Counted from the first letter of the stretch, positions 1 through 8,015 are shown. The stretch is 26,990 bases of DNA from an uncultured Atopobium sp. (GCA_938041635.1 CALIAD010000048.1:1-26990); one strand, 5' to 3'. Program-made: numbers and translations. The notes: generated by a model from the letters alone, not told the origin.

Positions 1-252
1 GCTGTGTATGTTGATGGCCAGCTTATGGACGAGCCTTACACTGAAGGCAAGCCAACGTATTCTCTTGCGGATCGCACGGGTGCCGTAATTCAGAATTATC
101 CGTATACTGTTCCTGCAGGTCACATTTTTGTTATGGGGGATAACAGAACAAACTCGCTTGATTCCAGATATTTTGGAGCAGTTGCGGTTTCTACCGTAAC
201 CTCTAAGGCAATGTTTATTTTCTGGCCCTTTGACCATGCTCGCGGGCTATAG
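1..252 (+). CDS. lepB: Signal peptidase I, C-terminal part (cut by window start)
   Basis: The open frame runs in from the window edge and ends at TAG 250-252, so only about 83 C-terminal residues are visible. They contain the family's C-terminal signature, GDNRTNSLDSRYFG, which is conserved box E of type I signal peptidases (family S26) and lies near the catalytic site. Known role: a membrane-anchored Ser-Lys protease that removes signal peptides from exported proteins on the outer face of the membrane. The catalytic Ser and Lys and the membrane anchor would lie upstream and cannot be checked. A GTG at position 4 is in frame but is probably an internal Val codon, because the frame is open from base 1. 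glyQ begins 33 bases downstream with no terminator between, so the two may share a transcript. Confidence 0.9.
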   Translation, partial: AVYVDGQLMDEPYTEGKPTYSLADRTGAVIQNYPYTVPAGHIFVMGDNRTNSLDSRYFGAVAVSTVTSKAMFIFWPFDHARGL

Positions 253-285
253 TACTTACGTCGGACATTTGAGAGAAAGAACATC

Positions 286-1200
286 ATGGGCGCAACACCA
301 CTAACGTTTCAAGATATGATTCTGACCCTTGAACACTATTGGGCAGAAAAGGGTTGCACGGTCATGCAGCCATACGACTCTGAGGTAGGCGCTGGTACCT
401 TCCATACTGCAACTATCCTGCGCTCACTTGGTCCTGACGCTTGGCGTACCTGTTATCCACAGCCTTGTCGCCGTCCTGCTGATGGACGCTATGGCGAGAA
501 CCCCAATCGCTTGCAGCACTACTATCAGTTCCAGGTCTTGCTCAAGCCATCTCCCGCAGATTCCCAAGATCTCTATCTTGGTTCACTTGCTGCTATTGGC
601 CTTGATCCAAAAGACCACGACGTTCGTTTTGTTGAGGACGACTGGGAGAGCCCAACACTTGGTGCCTGGGGTCTTGGCTGGGAGGTCTGGCTCAACGGCA
701 TGGAGGTTACTCAGTTCACGTACTTCCAGCAGGTAGGTGGCATTGAGGTAGATCCTGTTCCTGTTGAGATTACCTATGGTCTTGAGCGTATTGCTATGTA
801 TGCTCAGGGCGTTGATTCCGTCTATGACCTGGTCTGGAGCTACCTGCCAGACGGCACTCCAATGACATATGGCCAGGTATTCCTTGAGAACGAGCGTGAG
901 TTCTCAACCTATAACTTTGAGGTCGCTAACATTGAGCTTATGCGCGAGAAGTTCGACGAGTATGAGGCAGAGTGCCATAGCTGCCTTGAGCGCAAGCTTC
1001 CACTTCCTGCATATGACTGCGTTATGAAGTGCAGCCACGCTTTTAACTTGCTTGACTCTCGTGGTGCTCTTTCTGCTGTTGAAAGAGCTAACTATATTCT
1101 TCGCGTTCGTACCGTTGCTAAGGCATGCTGCGAATCGTATTTGGAGGAGGTTGCTTCTAAGAAAGCACCTGCATCAACTACTCAGGAGGAGGTGGCTTAA
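286..1200 (+). CDS. glyQ: Glycyl-tRNA synthetase alpha subunit
   Basis: The 304-residue protein matches the usual length of the alpha chain of the bacterial alpha2-beta2 glycyl-tRNA synthetase. This subunit carries the class II catalytic core that activates glycine with ATP. Visible landmarks are the N-terminal TFQDMILTLEHYW segment, the motif 2 region around RRPADGRYGENPNRLQHYYQ, and the TYGLERIAMY motif 3 region. ATG 286 follows a purine-rich stretch (GAGAGAAAG) at suitable distance. The gene abuts glyS: its TAA (1198-1200) is directly followed by the glyS ATG, and GGAGGAGG inside its last codons serves as the glyS ribosome binding site, so coupled translation is likely. The 33-base gap upstream has no room for a T-box leader. 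Confidence 0.97.
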   Translation: MGATPLTFQDMILTLEHYWAEKGCTVMQPYDSEVGAGTFHTATILRSLGPDAWRTCYPQPCRRPADGRYGENPNRLQHYYQFQVLLKPSPADSQDLYLGSLAAIGLDPKDHDVRFVEDDWESPTLGAWGLGWEVWLNGMEVTQFTYFQQVGGIEVDPVPVEITYGLERIAMYAQGVDSVYDLVWSYLPDGTPMTYGQVFLENEREFSTYNFEVANIELMREKFDEYEAECHSCLERKLPLPAYDCVMKCSHAFNLLDSRGALSAVERANYILRVRTVAKACCESYLEEVASKKAPASTTQEEVA

Positions 1201-3288
1201 ATGGCTGAGGTTAGAGACTTCCTTTTTGAGATTGGTTCTGAAGAGATGCCTTCTGCTCCCTTGCAGAAAGCTATTGCTCAGTTCAATAAGCTTGTAGTTT
1301 CCGGACTTAAAGACTCTGGTTTGTCATTTGGAGAGGTTAAGATCCTCTCGACACCTCGTCGTTTAACTGCCTACGTCAAGGATGTTGCTGAGGCTACAGA
1401 AGAGATTTCTGAGGTCAAGCGTGGTCCTAAGGCAGAGATTGCTTTTGATGCAGAGGGTAAGCCAACCAAGGCTGCTGAAGGATTTGCTCGTAAGTGCGGC
1501 GTAAGTGCTGATGCACTGACCCGCCGCGTAGATGCCGATGGTCACGAGTACGTCTTTGCGGAGCTCAATATTCCTTCAGTCCCTGCTACAAAGATTCTCT
1601 CTGAGCTGGCAACTTCTTGGATTGCTGCTCTTGACTGGCCTCGCAGCCAGCGCTGGGGTTCTTTCCATGAGCGCTATGTTCGTCCTGTTCGTTGGCTTTG
1701 CGTCCTCTTTGGTTCAGAGATTGTTCCTGTTACGTACGCTGATGTAACTAGCTCAAACACTACCCAGGGCCACCGTGTTCTTGGACCTGGTTACCATGAG
1801 GTAGCTACTCCAGCTGACTATGAGCAGGTGCTCAAAAACGCCGGTGTTTTGCTTCAGGAGCAACGCAAAGACGTTATTCTCGCGGGCATTAAAGAGGTTG
1901 AGGCTGCTCGTCCAGGATCTCACGTTGATATGCCAGAGAAGGTTTTTGAGGAGGTCATCAACCTTACCGAGTGGCCTCAGGTTCTTGTGGGCACCTTTGA
2001 CGAGGAATTCCTTAACGTTCCTTCAGAGATTATTACTGAGTCCATGCTCTCTAATCAGCGCTATTTCCCAATCTATGATGCTGAAGGCAAGCTGACTCGC
2101 GAGTTTATTGTGGTATCTAACGCAGATCCATCTTGCGCAGAGCGCGTCATTGACGGCAACGAGCGTGTTGTTCGTGCTCGTCTCGACGATGCTAAGTTCT
2201 TCTTTGAGGAGGACTTGAAGCATACGCTCGACGAGTTTGCTCAGCGTCTAGAGACCGTTGTCTTCCAGGAGAAGCTTGGCACCGTTCTGCAGAAGACCCA
2301 GCGTATGGAGGCTCTTGCTGCAGAGATTGCGCTCGACGAGACTTCCAGCAAAGAAGAGGCAGAGCTTGCTGCTCGCGCTGCTCATCTTGCTAAGGCAGAC
2401 CTTGTCAGCCAGGCAGTTGTCGAGTTCACCAGCCAGCAGGGCGTCATGGGTGGCTACTACGCAGAGGCAGCTGGCGAGAAGAGCGATGTAGCTGCAGCTA
2501 TTCGCGAGCACTATCGTCCTCGTTTTGCCGGCGACGAGCTCCCAAGTGGCCAGATTGGTCGCTTTGTAGCTATTGCTGACAAGCTTGATACCATCTGCGG
2601 CATCTTTGCTATCAACGAGCCACCAACCGGCTCTTCCGATCCTTACGCTGTTCGTCGTGCAGCAATTGGCGTCATTGCACTGGTCCGTTCTACCTCCAAC
2701 CTTGACCTCAAGAAGCTTATTGCAAGCTCTCTGGAGCTTTACCGCCAGCAGGGTCTTGCTGTTGACGAGTCTGTTCAGTCCCAGGTTGAGCAGTACTTTA
2801 TTGGCCGCCTTGCATCTATTGCAAAGGACGAGAAGATCTCTGCAGATGCTATTGAGGCTGTTAGTGCAATTGGCGTTATCAATCCTGATGAGTTCCTTCA
2901 GCGTGCTCGCGCACTTGATGAAGCGCGTCAGAACGAGCCTGAACTCTTTGAGGATCTTGCTACTGCTTATGCACGCGCAGCTCACCTCAGTGACGCCTCT
3001 CTTGGTGTAGAAGTTGATACAGAGCTTCTCACTGAGCCAGAGAAGTCGTTGCTCACTGCTTGTGAAGAGGGCCAGAAGCAGGTGGCTTCCGCTCTTGCTG
3101 GTTCAGACTATGCTGCTGCTGTTTCTGCACTGTCACAACTGCGTGAGCCTATTGATATTTTCTTCGATAAAGTGCTTGTCATGGATGAAAATGATACCGT
3201 TCGCCGAAATCGTTTGCGTCTTTTGAATAAGTTTGCCCAGGTATTTAGTAATGTCGCCGATATTAGTGTGCTTTCTCGTAAGAAGTAG
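1201..3288 (+). CDS. glyS: Glycyl-tRNA synthetase beta subunit
   Basis: The 695-residue protein has the normal length of the beta chain, which binds tRNA-Gly and is needed for aminoacylation with GlyQ. The N-terminus (FLFEIGSEEMPSAPL) is the classic start of this family. Other family landmarks are the WPRSQRWG and F.RPVRWL segments near residues 145-165, the HD-domain-like central region with HYRPRFAGDELPS, and DPYAVRRAAIGVI. The C-terminal part contains FFDKVLVM and RRNRLRLLN, typical of the anticodon-binding-like tail. It starts immediately after glyQ. Arginine codons are almost all CGT or CGC, indicating strong expression. No obvious terminator lies in the 62 bases before the next gene. 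Confidence 0.97.
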   Translation: MAEVRDFLFEIGSEEMPSAPLQKAIAQFNKLVVSGLKDSGLSFGEVKILSTPRRLTAYVKDVAEATEEISEVKRGPKAEIAFDAEGKPTKAAEGFARKCGVSADALTRRVDADGHEYVFAELNIPSVPATKILSELATSWIAALDWPRSQRWGSFHERYVRPVRWLCVLFGSEIVPVTYADVTSSNTTQGHRVLGPGYHEVATPADYEQVLKNAGVLLQEQRKDVILAGIKEVEAARPGSHVDMPEKVFEEVINLTEWPQVLVGTFDEEFLNVPSEIITESMLSNQRYFPIYDAEGKLTREFIVVSNADPSCAERVIDGNERVVRARLDDAKFFFEEDLKHTLDEFAQRLETVVFQEKLGTVLQKTQRMEALAAEIALDETSSKEEAELAARAAHLAKADLVSQAVVEFTSQQGVMGGYYAEAAGEKSDVAAAIREHYRPRFAGDELPSGQIGRFVAIADKLDTICGIFAINEPPTGSSDPYAVRRAAIGVIALVRSTSNLDLKKLIASSLELYRQQGLAVDESVQSQVEQYFIGRLASIAKDEKISADAIEAVSAIGVINPDEFLQRARALDEARQNEPELFEDLATAYARAAHLSDASLGVEVDTELLTEPEKSLLTACEEGQKQVASALAGSDYAAAVSALSQLREPIDIFFDKVLVMDENDTVRRNRLRLLNKFAQVFSNVADISVLSRKK

Positions 3289-3350
3289 GGTACGCTTAGG
3301 TTAGATAAATGTTTGTATCTTTCTGAATACTTGACTGAAAGGGTTACAGC

Positions 3351-3746
3351 ATGAGCACACTTGATATTGACAACAACACTCTTGGTGATGGTCTGCCTAT
3401 CGTCTACGTTTTGTCAGACTCCCGCGGAGAGACTGGTGCTGCAGTAGTTAAGGCTGCTGCTGCTCAGTTTGGCGATGATTCCGTAGAGATCGTAAGGGTT
3501 CCAAATATTCACAGCGTTGAAGATGTTCGCGCGTATTTCAATGAGCATGAAGATGAGGATCGCCCTCGCGCAGTCTTCCACACCTTTGCAGATGGCTCTC
3601 TCAGAAGAGAGATTCGTCGTGAGCTTGATCAGCGCCTCATCCCATCTATTGACCTTCTGGGACCAGCAGTAAACGTTATTTCTACGCTTACGGGTGAAGA
3701 GCCAAGTCATGCAATTGGCGCTTTCTTTGAGGGAGTTACGCGCTAA
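3351..3746 (+). CDS. Half-length PPDK regulatory-protein-like protein (N-terminal domain only)
   Basis: The 131-residue protein resembles the N-terminal half of the DUF299 / pyruvate phosphate dikinase regulatory protein (PDRP, PpsR) family. It shows the opening SDSRGETGAAVVKAAAAQF (family pattern SDSTGETAE...), a central FHTFADGSLRREIRREL, and IPSIDLLGPAVNVIS.LTGEEPSHAIG. Full PDRPs are about 270 residues. Their P-loop and kinase/phosphorylase residues lie in the C-terminal half, which is absent here. The frame closes at TAA 3744-3746 and a terminator follows 35 bases later, so no remnant of the second half is seen. The site is right for a PDRP: between glyS and ppdK, an order known from several Firmicutes. 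Start ATG 3351 has AAAGGG upstream. It may be a binding-only regulator or a relic; function is not established. Confidence 0.75.
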   Translation: MSTLDIDNNTLGDGLPIVYVLSDSRGETGAAVVKAAAAQFGDDSVEIVRVPNIHSVEDVRAYFNEHEDEDRPRAVFHTFADGSLRREIRRELDQRLIPSIDLLGPAVNVISTLTGEEPSHAIGAFFEGVTR

Positions 3747-3780
3747 GAGAGTGCTGACGCCTCAAAATATCAAAAAGTTA

Positions 3781-3812
3781 AATGAGCATCCACTTTGGGT
3801 GCTCATTTTCTT
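3781..3812 (+). terminator. Rho-independent terminator after the PDRP-like gene
   Basis: The arm 3781-3792 pairs with 3796-3807 (about 12 base pairs, one T-G wobble, three-base loop), and a T-rich run follows to 3812. It separates the glyQS-regulator transcript from ppdK. Confidence 0.85.
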
Positions 3813-3861
3813 TATGGAGAATTTCACAATTTGCAACCATAAGTTTACAAATAATTCTGTG

Positions 3862-3888
3862 AACGGTCGATATTGACCGCTCACCGTT
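3862..3888. promoter_or_regulatory. Nested inverted repeats upstream of ppdK
   Basis: Two alternative inverted repeats share bases: AACGGT (3862-3867) with ACCGTT (3883-3888), and CGGTC (3864-3868) with GACCG (3875-3879). They lie in the 281-base gap between the terminator-linked regulator gene and ppdK. TTTACA at 3844-3849 is a possible -35, and catact/tactat around 3921-3928 a possible -10, but no pair has ideal spacing, so I do not place the promoter firmly. The repeats could be an operator or a leader hairpin; only the symmetry is seen directly. Confidence 0.4.
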
Positions 3889-4027
3889 ATTTTGTTCAGA
3901 TGAATCGCGTAGGTTGGTAACATACTATGAATGTGAGGACAGAACCTACTTTGTTTGGTTTGATGTCTTTACGTTCAATCGTGTTGGTGCACGCTTTGCG
4001 TGTGATAGTTTGAGAGTTTGGAGTGTT

Positions 4028-6790
4028 ATGTCCGAGAAGCACGTTTACAGCTTCGGAAAGGACCACGCCGGTAACGATGTTACTGAGGTCGCTGGCGCAT
4101 CCGTAGAAGAGGCAAAGTGGATTGTTGGTGGCAAGGGAGCAAACCTTGCAGAGATGTCTAAGATTGGCCTGCCTGTACCTCCAGGATTCTCAATTACTTG
4201 CCAAACTTGCGTTGCTTATTCCAATAACGGCAACGTCTGGCCTGAGGGCGTCACTGATGAGATTGACGCAGCTATGGCTACCCTTGAGGAGCGCATGGGC
4301 AAGAAGCTCGGCGATGCAGAAGATCCACTGCTTGTCTCCGTCCGTTCTGGTGCACCATTCTCCATGCCTGGCATGATGGACACTGTTCTTAACCTTGGTC
4401 TTAACGATGAGTCCGTTCAGGGCCTCATTAAGCAGACTGGTAACGAGCGCTTTGCTTGGGACTCTTACCGTCGTTTTGTTCAGATGTTCTCTGGCGTTGT
4501 TATGGGCGTTTCTGGACAGCTCTTTGAGGATGCAATTGCTGCTAAGAAGGCCGAGAAGGGCGTTAAGCTTGATACAGAGCTGGACGCAAATGACCTTCGT
4601 GACCTTGTAACTTGGTTCAAGGGCATCTTTGCTGCAAACGTTGACGTTAAGGAGCACCCAGAGGTCTCCAAGAACGGCTACGCTGTCTTCCCATCTGATC
4701 CTTACCTCCAGCTCCGCCTTGCTGAGCAGGCAGTCTTTGGTTCTTGGATGAATGACCGCGCAATCCTTTACCGCAAGCAGAACAAGATTCCTGATGAGCT
4801 TGGTACTGCAGTTAACGTTCAGGTCATGGTCTTTGGTAACAAGGGTGAGACTTCTGCAACTGGCGTTGCATTTACTCGTAACCCTGCAGATGGTACTAAC
4901 GAGCGCTACGGCGACTTCCTGATCAACGCTCAGGGCGAGGACGTTGTTGCTGGTATTCGTAATACTGAGCCTATTGCAGACCTCGTTAAGGTTCCTGCAC
5001 TCAAGGAGGCAGGCGAGGAGCTCTTCCACGTCTTTGAGATTCTTGAGGATCACTACGCAGATATGATGGACATCGAGTTCACCATTGAGAATGGTAAGCT
5101 CTGGATGCTTCAGACTCGTGTTGGTAAGCGTACTGCTCTCTCTGCACTTAAGGTTGCAATTCAGATGTACGAAGAGGGCCGTATTACTAAGGAGCAGGCT
5201 GTTTCCCGCGTTGCTCCTGAGCAGCTCGATCAGCTTCTGCACCCACAGTTTGATCCTAACGCTGAGTACGAGACCATTGCTAAGGGTCTTAACGCTTCTC
5301 CTGGTGCAGCTGTTGGTGCTGCAGTCTTCTCTTCTGCAGACGCTGAGGCTTTTGCAGAGGCAGGCAAGCCTTGTATTCTTGTCCGTTGGGAGACCACTCC
5401 AGATGACCTCCACGGCATGGTTGCTGCAGAGGGCATCCTAACTTCCCACGGCGGCAAGACCAGCCACGCAGCTGTTATTGCTCGTGGAATGGGCGCTCCT
5501 TGCGTCTGCGGTGTTGATACACTTCGTATTGACGCTGCTAACAAGCGCTTCACCGTTGCTGATTCCGGTCTTGTTGTTAACGAGGGCGATGTTATCTCCA
5601 TCGACGGTACCACTGGTGACGTCATCCTTGGTGCTGTTGAGCTTGTCCAGCCAGAGCTTTCTGGTGACCTCCAGACCATCCTTGCATGGGCAGATGAGGT
5701 CCGCCTTGACGAGTCCCGTGGTCGCGTCATTGGCGTACGCGCAAACGCTGATAACCCAGCAGATGCTCAGACTTCCGTTGATAACGGCGCTGAGGCAATT
5801 GGTCTTGACCGTACTGAGCACATGTTCCTCGGCGAGCGCAAGCACCTCATTCAGGACTTCATCCTTGCAGACTCTGAGGACGTTAAGCAGCTTGCTATTG
5901 AGCAGCTTGGCCGTGCTCAGAAGGGTGACTTCCTTGGCATGTTCAAGGTAATGGACGGCAAAGACGTTGTTGTCCGTCTTCTTGACCCACCACTGCATGA
6001 GTTCCTTGATTCCCCACGTGAGCTTGACGTTGAGATTGCTCGTGATGAGGAGCAGGGTAAAGACACCGCTGCAAAGCGTGCTCTTCTCGCTAAGTTTGAC
6101 GCCTTCCAGGAGGCAAACCCAATGCTCGGCCTTCGTGGCTGCCGCCTTGGCCTTGTCTACCCAGAGCTCAACGTTATGCAGGTTCGTGCTATCGCAAGCG
6201 CAGCTGCAGAGCTCAAGCGCGTTGGTCTTGACCCTCGCCCAGAGATCATGGTTCCTCTGGTTGGCTTCGAAGAGGAGCTTATCCAGGTCCGTGAAGAGGT
6301 TGAGGAGACCATCAAGCAGGTTGCTGACGAGTACGGTGTTGAGCTCAACATCCCAGTTGGTACCATGATCGAGCTTCCACGTGCAGCCATTATGTCTGAG
6401 GAGATTGCTAAGCACGCAGACTTCTTCTCCTTCGGTACTAACGACCTCACCCAGACTTGCCTTGGCTTCTCTCGTGACGACGTTGAGTCTGCATTCATGC
6501 CTCTCTATCTTGAGCGCAAGATTGTTAAGACCAACCCATTTGCAACCCTTGATAAGGGTGTCGCAGAGCTTGTCCGTATGGGCGTTGAGGGTGGTCGTAA
6601 GGGTAATCCTAACCTCACCATTGGTGTCTGCGGTGAGACTGGTGGTGACCCAGAGTCCATCCACATGTACTACAACCTTGGTCTTGACTATGTCTCCTGC
6701 TCACCATACCGTGTACCAATTGCACGTCTTGCTGCAGCACAGGCTAAGATTCAGGCTAACGGTGGTCCACAGAAGATTGCTACTAAGTAG
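4028..6790 (+). CDS. ppdK: Pyruvate, phosphate dikinase
   Basis: PPDK interconverts pyruvate, ATP and phosphate with PEP, AMP and pyrophosphate, in glycolysis or PEP formation. From ATG 4028 the protein has 920 residues, a little longer than the usual 870-890. Order: nucleotide-binding domain (GGKGANLAEMSKIGLPVPPGF near residue 35, SVRSGAPFSMPGMMDTVLNLG), the phosphohistidine domain with GGKTSHAAVIARGMG, and the PEP/pyruvate TIM barrel with GVCGETGGDP and YVSCSPYRVPIARLAAAQA. The catalytic His is residue 480 and the active-site Cys residue 868. Thr478, two residues before the His, is the position PDRPs phosphorylate in other species. The frame is open from 3914, but that 38-residue extension is unlike the family, and GGAG sits just before ATG 4028. 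Arginine codons are almost all CGT/CGC, implying very high expression. Confidence 0.97.
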   Translation: MSEKHVYSFGKDHAGNDVTEVAGASVEEAKWIVGGKGANLAEMSKIGLPVPPGFSITCQTCVAYSNNGNVWPEGVTDEIDAAMATLEERMGKKLGDAEDPLLVSVRSGAPFSMPGMMDTVLNLGLNDESVQGLIKQTGNERFAWDSYRRFVQMFSGVVMGVSGQLFEDAIAAKKAEKGVKLDTELDANDLRDLVTWFKGIFAANVDVKEHPEVSKNGYAVFPSDPYLQLRLAEQAVFGSWMNDRAILYRKQNKIPDELGTAVNVQVMVFGNKGETSATGVAFTRNPADGTNERYGDFLINAQGEDVVAGIRNTEPIADLVKVPALKEAGEELFHVFEILEDHYADMMDIEFTIENGKLWMLQTRVGKRTALSALKVAIQMYEEGRITKEQAVSRVAPEQLDQLLHPQFDPNAEYETIAKGLNASPGAAVGAAVFSSADAEAFAEAGKPCILVRWETTPDDLHGMVAAEGILTSHGGKTSHAAVIARGMGAPCVCGVDTLRIDAANKRFTVADSGLVVNEGDVISIDGTTGDVILGAVELVQPELSGDLQTILAWADEVRLDESRGRVIGVRANADNPADAQTSVDNGAEAIGLDRTEHMFLGERKHLIQDFILADSEDVKQLAIEQLGRAQKGDFLGMFKVMDGKDVVVRLLDPPLHEFLDSPRELDVEIARDEEQGKDTAAKRALLAKFDAFQEANPMLGLRGCRLGLVYPELNVMQVRAIASAAAELKRVGLDPRPEIMVPLVGFEEELIQVREEVEETIKQVADEYGVELNIPVGTMIELPRAAIMSEEIAKHADFFSFGTNDLTQTCLGFSRDDVESAFMPLYLERKIVKTNPFATLDKGVAELVRMGVEGGRKGNPNLTIGVCGETGGDPESIHMYYNLGLDYVSCSPYRVPIARLAAAQAKIQANGGPQKIATK

Positions 6791-6821
6791 GTTTTCTTCT
6801 AGACACACTGCAACAAACCCT

Positions 6822-6848
6822 AGAGGGCGGCTTCGGTCGCCCTCTTTT
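6822..6848 (+). terminator. Rho-independent terminator after ppdK
   Basis: AGAGGGCG (6822-6829) pairs perfectly with CGCCCTCT (6838-6845) around a loop containing CTTCGG, followed by TTTT. It ends the ppdK transcript 31 bases after the stop codon. Confidence 0.92.
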
Positions 6849-6874
6849 GCTAGATAGCAATATCCTGCTATTAT
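6847..6874 (+). promoter_or_regulatory. Promoter of dgt with overlapping inverted repeats
   Basis: TTGCTA (6847-6852) and TATTAT (6869-6874) are separated by 16 bases, a good sigma-70-type promoter pointing at the dGTPase gene. The -35 is part of the inverted repeat TTGCTA-GA-TAGCAA (6847-6860). A second repeat, ATAGCA/TGCTAT (6854-6859 and 6866-6871), covers the spacer and -10. The symmetry suggests an operator, which is inference. Confidence 0.65.
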
Positions 6875-6904
6875 GAGGTAAAGATGCAGGTACAAGGAGG
6901 TTCT

Positions 6905-7963
6905 ATGTTATCCATTAGACGAGAAGATCTTGAAGCTCGCGAGCATCAAATCTTATCTCCTGAAGCGGCTTTTTCTGATCAAAGTAAAGGTCGTGCGATT
7001 GCAGAGGAACCTGACCAGTACCGTACCTGTTATCAGTGTGATAGAGATCGTATTCTGCACAGCAAGAGCTTCAGAAGACTTGCTCACAAGACACAGGTTT
7101 TTCTCGCCCCAGAAGGGGACCACTATAGGACTCGTCTTATTCATACGCTTGAGGTTTCTCAGATTGCACGCTCAATTGCGCGTCCTCTTGGCTTAAACGA
7201 AGATCTTACTGAGGCAATTTCACTTGGACATGATTTAGGTCATACGCCGTTTGGCCATATTGGTGAAAAGGCACTTTCTCACACTATTAGTCTGTATAGG
7301 GGAATGGACCCTGACGCCCCAGAAAATGAGCGTATTTTTGCTCATAACCAGCAGAGCGCTCGTATTGTTGAGTATCTGGAGAAAGACGGACAGGGCCTTA
7401 ATCTTTCTCATGAGGTCATTGATGGTATTAGATGTCACTCAGGCAACCTACGTGCAGAAACAGCAGAAGGAAGAATTGTTGCCATATCGGACCGTATTGC
7501 GTATGTAACGCACGATATTGATGATGCAAAACGAGCAGGACTTCTTTCGGAGGAGTATCTTCCAACTGAGGCTCGTGAGGTGTTGGGCAATAGCTCTCCT
7601 GAGCGTATTGAAAACATGGTTCACGATATTGTTTCCGAGAGTTCTCGCGTAGGCGATATTAAAATGACCGACTCCATGTGGGGTGCCATGATGACCATGA
7701 GAGCATTCCTGTTTGCCAATCTATACGCATCAGGAGATGCAAAATACGAAGAACCTAAGGCGTATGACCTTATCATTGAGCTGTTTGATTATTTTGTAAA
7801 TCATTTAGATGAGGTTCCTGCAGAATATAAGTGTCATGATTTTGATCATCCAGAGATTCAAGTAGCAGATTACGTGTCTGGAATGACCGACAGATACGCT
7901 ACAAGAGTGTTTGAAGATCTTCGTCTGCCTCGTTCCTGGGGTAAAAGAAGATATGTAAAGTAA
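6905..7963 (+). CDS. dgt: Deoxyguanosinetriphosphate triphosphohydrolase-like protein (HD superfamily)
   Basis: The 352-residue protein belongs to the dGTPase-like HD hydrolases, which cleave dNTPs to deoxynucleosides and triphosphate. Landmarks are RDRILHSKSFRRLAHKTQVF (residues 47-66), the first metal His in TRLIHTLEVSQIAR (His80), the HD pair in LGHDLGHTPFGHIGE (His109-Asp110), and ISDRIAYVTHDIDDA, which supplies the last metal Asp. The start is ATG 6905, because AAGGAGG (6894-6900) lies four bases upstream; an in-frame ATG at 6884 has no comparable site. In many actinobacteria this gene precedes dnaG, but here rplS follows. It uses AGA/AGG arginine codons freely, unlike ppdK, so it is probably modestly expressed. 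The exact substrate is uncertain for this subfamily. Confidence 0.93.
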   Translation: MLSIRREDLEAREHQILSPEAAFSDQSKGRAIAEEPDQYRTCYQCDRDRILHSKSFRRLAHKTQVFLAPEGDHYRTRLIHTLEVSQIARSIARPLGLNEDLTEAISLGHDLGHTPFGHIGEKALSHTISLYRGMDPDAPENERIFAHNQQSARIVEYLEKDGQGLNLSHEVIDGIRCHSGNLRAETAEGRIVAISDRIAYVTHDIDDAKRAGLLSEEYLPTEAREVLGNSSPERIENMVHDIVSESSRVGDIKMTDSMWGAMMTMRAFLFANLYASGDAKYEEPKAYDLIIELFDYFVNHLDEVPAEYKCHDFDHPEIQVADYVSGMTDRYATRVFEDLRLPRSWGKRRYVK

Positions 7964-7982
7964 GTTTTATCTAAACTAACCC

Positions 7983-8015
7983 TTGTACAGTGGAAAGTAT
8001 TCACGTATACTTTCC
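7983..8015 (+). promoter_or_regulatory. Promoter of rplS with a 9-bp inverted repeat
   Basis: TTGTAC (7983-7988), a 17-base spacer and TATACT (8006-8011) form a near-consensus promoter. GGAAAGTAT (7992-8000) and ATACTTTCC (8007-8015) are a perfect 9-bp inverted repeat with a 6-base spacer, covering the spacer and -10. No T-run follows, so it is not a convincing terminator for dgt. A repressor or activator site is inferred. Transcription would start near 8018, giving an untranslated leader of about 60 bases. Confidence 0.75.

Noticed and set aside
253..285. T-box or glycine riboswitch before glyQ
   Set aside because: The gap to the upstream gene is only 33 bases, far too short for either element.
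2248..2985. Antisense open frame of 245 codons inside glyS
   Set aside because: Same codon-bias shadow effect as in ppdK. No family features, and the coding strand is certain.
3914..4027. Possible 38-residue N-terminal extension of PPDK
   Set aside because: Composition is unlike coding sequence of this genome, the PPDK family begins near the later Met, and GGAG precedes ATG 4028.
3747..4027. Decayed C-terminal half of the PPDK regulator
   Set aside because: No frame in this stretch shows the P-loop or other C-terminal PDRP residues, and a terminator occupies its first part.
4190..6664. Two antisense open frames of about 407 and 408 codons inside ppdK (4190-5413 and 5438-6664, minus strand)
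   Set aside because: They lie wholly opposite a gene with strong codon bias, which suppresses stop codons on the other strand. Their translations are Leu-, Ser-, Thr- and Cys-rich with no recognisable motif and no ribosome binding site.
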